DNA from: an uncultured Ruminococcus sp.
GTDB lineage: Bacteria; Bacillota; Clostridia; Oscillospirales; Ruminococcaceae
NCBI GenBank assembly: GCA_937898375.1
Contig: CALEJX010000125.1
Span: forward strand, 1-32,957
Direction of reading: 5' to 3'
Length of the DNA: 32,957 bases
Made by a program: the position numbers and the translations under genes. Under the pieces are notes generated by a model that saw only the letters and a program-made list of their open reading frames with translations, searched no databases and was not told the origin of the DNA. This document shows positions 30,452-32,957 of this stretch, piece by piece. The stretch's first letter is position 1. The number at the start of each line of letters is the position of its first letter.

Positions 30452-31663
30452 ATGCAGGGATACAAGGCGGATTTTCCGCTTTTGATGCAGGATAAAACGG
30501 TCTATATCGATAACGCCGCCACGGCACAGCGACCGCAGTGCGTTATCAATGCCGTGAGAGATTTTTATATCTGCCACAACGCAAATCCGCTTAGGGGCAT
30601 TTATGAGCTGAGCGTTCAGGCAACGGAGGATTATGAGAATGCACGAAAGGCGGTGCGTGATTTTATCGGTGCGGCTTCTGCGCAGGAGATAATTTTCACA
30701 CGCAACACCACTGAGAGCATAAATCTTGTGGCATACAGCTATGGGCTTTCCAATTTGAAGCAGGGGGACGAGGTGGTTGTTTCCATAATGGAACACCACA
30801 GCGACCTTTTGCCGTGGCAAATGGTTTGCAGGCAGACGGGTGCGGAACTCAAGTTTCTTGAATGTGAAAAGGACGGAAGTCTTGACCTTGACAAGGCTGA
30901 GAAGCTTATAACAGACCGCACGAAGATAGTGGCGGTGACGCAGCTTTCAAATGTGCTTGGCAGAGAATATCCTATTGAAAAGCTTGCAGAAATTGCACAC
31001 CGCAGGAATGCTGTTATGGTGGCAGACGGCGCACAGAGTACGCCGCACATTCCAGTTGACGTGAAAAAGCTTGGGGTGGATTTCTTTGCGTTTTCAGGTC
31101 ACAAACTTTATGGTCCAATGGGCATAGGCGTGCTTTACGGCAGTCGTGAGCTTCTGGAAGAAATGCCGCCGTTTTTGACAGGCGGCGAAATGATAGAGTC
31201 GGTGTCAAGGACTTCGGCGGTGTATGCTGAACTGCCGCACAAGTTTGAGGCAGGCACTGTCAATGCGGCGGGTGCAGGAGGGGGGGAAACGGGTATAGAC
31301 TATGTGAAAAGCGTGGGCTTTGAAGAGATACATGGGAGAGAGCTTGAGGTGTCGGCATATGCTTTTGAGAAGATGAAAGAGATCGCTCACATAAATATAC
31401 TCGGCTCGGAGAAAGCAGAGGAGCATAATGGCATTTTGACCTTTACTGTGGACAATGTTCACCCACATGACGTGAGCGAGATACTTGCGGCGGACGGCAT
31501 TGCGGTCAGGGCAGGTCATCACTGCGCACAGCCTTTGCTTGAATATCTTGGATACAGGTCAACTGTCAGGGCAAGCTTTGCTTTTTACAACACAAAAGAG
31601 GACGCAGACAGATTTTTAGACAGCCTTTCAACTGTCAGGGAGCGAATGGGTTATGGAAAATAG
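30452..31663 (+). CDS. sufS: Cysteine desulfurase SufS
   Basis: 403 residues from ATG 30452, which has AGAGGA at a suitable distance; the earlier ATG 30443 is too close to it. A PLP-dependent enzyme that takes sulfur from cysteine as a persulfide. The PLP lysine is Lys218 in FSGHKLYGP and the active cysteine is Cys358 in RAGHHCAQP. IDNAATAQRP near the start and NTTESINLVAYS are also typical. The end overlaps sufU by 11 nt, matching their joint action. Confidence 0.96.
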   Translation: MQGYKADFPLLMQDKTVYIDNAATAQRPQCVINAVRDFYICHNANPLRGIYELSVQATEDYENARKAVRDFIGAASAQEIIFTRNTTESINLVAYSYGLSNLKQGDEVVVSIMEHHSDLLPWQMVCRQTGAELKFLECEKDGSLDLDKAEKLITDRTKIVAVTQLSNVLGREYPIEKLAEIAHRRNAVMVADGAQSTPHIPVDVKKLGVDFFAFSGHKLYGPMGIGVLYGSRELLEEMPPFLTGGEMIESVSRTSAVYAELPHKFEAGTVNAAGAGGGETGIDYVKSVGFEEIHGRELEVSAYAFEKMKEIAHINILGSEKAEEHNGILTFTVDNVHPHDVSEILAADGIAVRAGHHCAQPLLEYLGYRSTVRASFAFYNTKEDADRFLDSLSTVRERMGYGK

Positions 31664-32078
31664 AAATTTTTACAACGAGATACTTACGGAGCATAATATG
31701 CACCCTGATTTCAAGCATGACATCGAGGGTGCGGACATTGTGCTTGACGGAATAAATCCAAGCTGTGGGGACGAGATACAGCTAAAGCTGAAAACTGACG
31801 GGGATATCATCACGGACGGGGCTTTTGTGGGCGACGGCTGTGCAATATCTCAGGCTTCAACGGATATAATGCTTGGAATGATAATAGGTCAGAGCAAGGA
31901 AACGGCGCTTAAATATGCGGATACTTTCATGCGAATGATAAGGGGCGAGGCGACAGACGAGGAGATAGACAGCCTTGAAGAAGCCTCTGCGCTCAGGGAT
32001 ATTTCCCATATGCCTGCAAGGGTAAAGTGCGCAATGCTTGGCTGGCGGACGCTTTCTGAGGCGCTGAAAGGTAAATAG
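31653..32078 (+). CDS. sufU: Sulfur-transfer protein SufU
   Basis: 141 residues. SufU takes the persulfide from SufS, in Gram-positive bacteria using a zinc site. The ligands Cys38 (NPSCGD), Asp40, Cys63 (GDGCAIS) and Cys126 (RVKCAML) are all present at spacings like those in Bacillus SufU. It overlaps sufS by 11 nt. Last gene of the operon. Confidence 0.95.
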   Translation: MENRNFYNEILTEHNMHPDFKHDIEGADIVLDGINPSCGDEIQLKLKTDGDIITDGAFVGDGCAISQASTDIMLGMIIGQSKETALKYADTFMRMIRGEATDEEIDSLEEASALRDISHMPARVKCAMLGWRTLSEALKGK

Positions 32079-32090
32079 GGTATAAAAATG

Positions 32091-32119
32091 CCGCTGAGAA
32101 TTTTCTCAGCGGTGTTTTT
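32091..32119 (+). terminator. Bidirectional terminator between sufU and the GH26 gene
   Basis: CCGCTGAG (32091-32098) pairs with CTCAGCGG (32105-32112), then a run of T to 32119. The mirrored A-tract before it makes a usable terminator for the converging GH26 gene too. Confidence 0.9.
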
Positions 32120-32121
32120 TG

Positions 32122-32957
32122 TTATTCAGCCTTTGAAGAAGTTTCTTTCTCCACCTTGCTGTCAGCCTTTGAGCTGTCACCCTTTTTGCTGTCAGCGGAC
32201 TTTTCTTCCGCCTCTTTTATGGAACTTGCAAGGTGGGTGAAGTCTGGGAGCTTGTCTCTTGTTATGGTGAGATTGTTGTTGTACATCTTGATAAGCTCGG
32301 CGGCGGTGTTGTTTTCTTCGGACAGCTTGCCGTCGTCGGTCATAAGATAATTTCCGCCCCACTGACCTATGAATGCCCACATGGCTCTCTCGTCTGCCAC
32401 GCTCTGTATGTCAGGGAAGCTTCCACATTCGCTCATTGCGATAGGCTTGTTCTTTGATATGCTTTGCAGGAAAAGCATTATGTTCACCTGTGCGTCCTTG
32501 CTACCCTGGTCATAAACGTCGCAGGAAAGCACATCGCAGTATTCGTCGCCCACATACCAATCGGCATTCTGCGCTGACCATACCCATATAAGGTTGTTAA
32601 GCTTGTGGTATTTCGTCTGACGTTCATACATAAGTTTCCAAAGCCATTTGTAGGCTTCCTTGTCCTTGCCCCACCAGAAGTCGCCGTTGCTGGCTTCGTG
32701 GAGCGGTCGCCAAAGCACTGCTATGCCCTCGTCTCGCAGGGTGGAGAGCCTTTCTGAAATGGTGTCGATATTCTGAACGATAGCCACACATTCTTCGCTT
32801 ACCTTGCCGTCTTTTTGAAGCTTTTTGATATCATCAAGGCTGAGTTCTGCGATATTTTCCTTTGTAACTGCCTTTTTGATGTCAAAATCCGTTTGGTCGG
32901 CATAATATTCACGCTTGTCATCAGGGGCAGCCCAGTGCCACATATAGCCCACTATTC
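32122..32957 (-). CDS. Beta-mannanase, glycoside hydrolase family 26 (5' end outside window)
   Basis: The frame stays open to the window edge, so the N-terminus, including any signal peptide, is missing; about 278 residues are visible. GH26 enzymes cut the mannan backbone with a retaining mechanism. The acid/base Glu is in WRPLHEASNGDFWWG and the nucleophile Glu in AMSECGSFPD. WVWSAQNADWY also fits. The C-terminal 30 or so residues are a low-complexity Lys/Ser/Glu/Asp tail (SADSKKGDSSKADSKVEKE). The gene converges on suf. Confidence 0.9.
   Translation of the reverse strand, partial: IVGYMWHWAAPDDKREYYADQTDFDIKKAVTKENIAELSLDDIKKLQKDGKVSEECVAIVQNIDTISERLSTLRDEGIAVLWRPLHEASNGDFWWGKDKEAYKWLWKLMYERQTKYHKLNNLIWVWSAQNADWYVGDEYCDVLSCDVYDQGSKDAQVNIMLFLQSISKNKPIAMSECGSFPDIQSVADERAMWAFIGQWGGNYLMTDDGKLSEENNTAAELIKMYNNNLTITRDKLPDFTHLASSIKEAEEKSADSKKGDSSKADSKVEKETSSKAE

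Noticed and set aside
1..32957. CRISPR arrays, tRNA or rRNA genes, insertion sequences
   Set aside because: No regularly spaced direct repeats, cloverleaf-like sequences, rRNA stretches or transposase frames were recognised.

Overview
The window looks like chromosome of an anaerobic, plant-fibre-degrading Firmicute, most likely a Ruminococcus-type member of the Clostridia. The support is indirect. The ribosomal gene order is clostridial, with a KOW-protein gene between map and infA and a zinc-type S14. Fe-S assembly is a SufCBDSU operon. A PadR/DUF1700/DUF4097/PspC envelope module is present. Three hemicellulose-directed glycosidases (GH36, GH74, GH26) flank the core genes. No tRNA, rRNA, CRISPR array or insertion sequence was seen.

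Layout. 1-1106: end of rplK, then rplA, with an RNA fold in the gap that resembles the 23S L1 stalk, closed by a terminator. 1200-5994: a cytoplasmic GH36 alpha-galactosidase and a GH74 xyloglucanase lipoprotein, each with its own promoter. 6080-6565: a small secreted protein on the minus strand carrying three copies of an acidic (V/T)PL motif. 6566-7594: an intergenic stretch with a dispersed repeat, then the promoter and a roughly 430-nt structured leader of the ribosomal operon. 7595-23409: one long S10-spc-alpha superoperon running rpsJ to rplQ and including secY, adk, map, infA and rpoA. Most junctions in it are under 40 nt, but several gaps are long and contain strong hairpins. 23536-24822 (minus): a three-gene phage-type lysis cassette (coiled-coil membrane protein, holin-like protein, GH25 endolysin) with no other phage genes around it. 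25052-27019 (minus): the PadR-led envelope module with palindromic operator candidates at its promoter. 27197-32119: sufCBDSU. 32122 to the end (minus): a GH26 mannanase cut by the window edge.

How the genes work together. The superoperon supplies most ribosomal proteins together with the translocon, adenylate kinase, methionine aminopeptidase, IF-1 and RNA polymerase alpha. The GH74 enzyme probably cuts xyloglucan at the cell surface, the GH26 enzyme cuts mannan, and the cytoplasmic GH36 enzyme removes galactose from imported oligosaccharides. SUF builds the Fe-S clusters that an anaerobe needs. The most interesting leads are the RNA structures in and before the ribosomal operons, the isolated lysis cassette with two overlapping mutually exclusive hairpins upstream, and the acidic (V/T)PL-motif protein.
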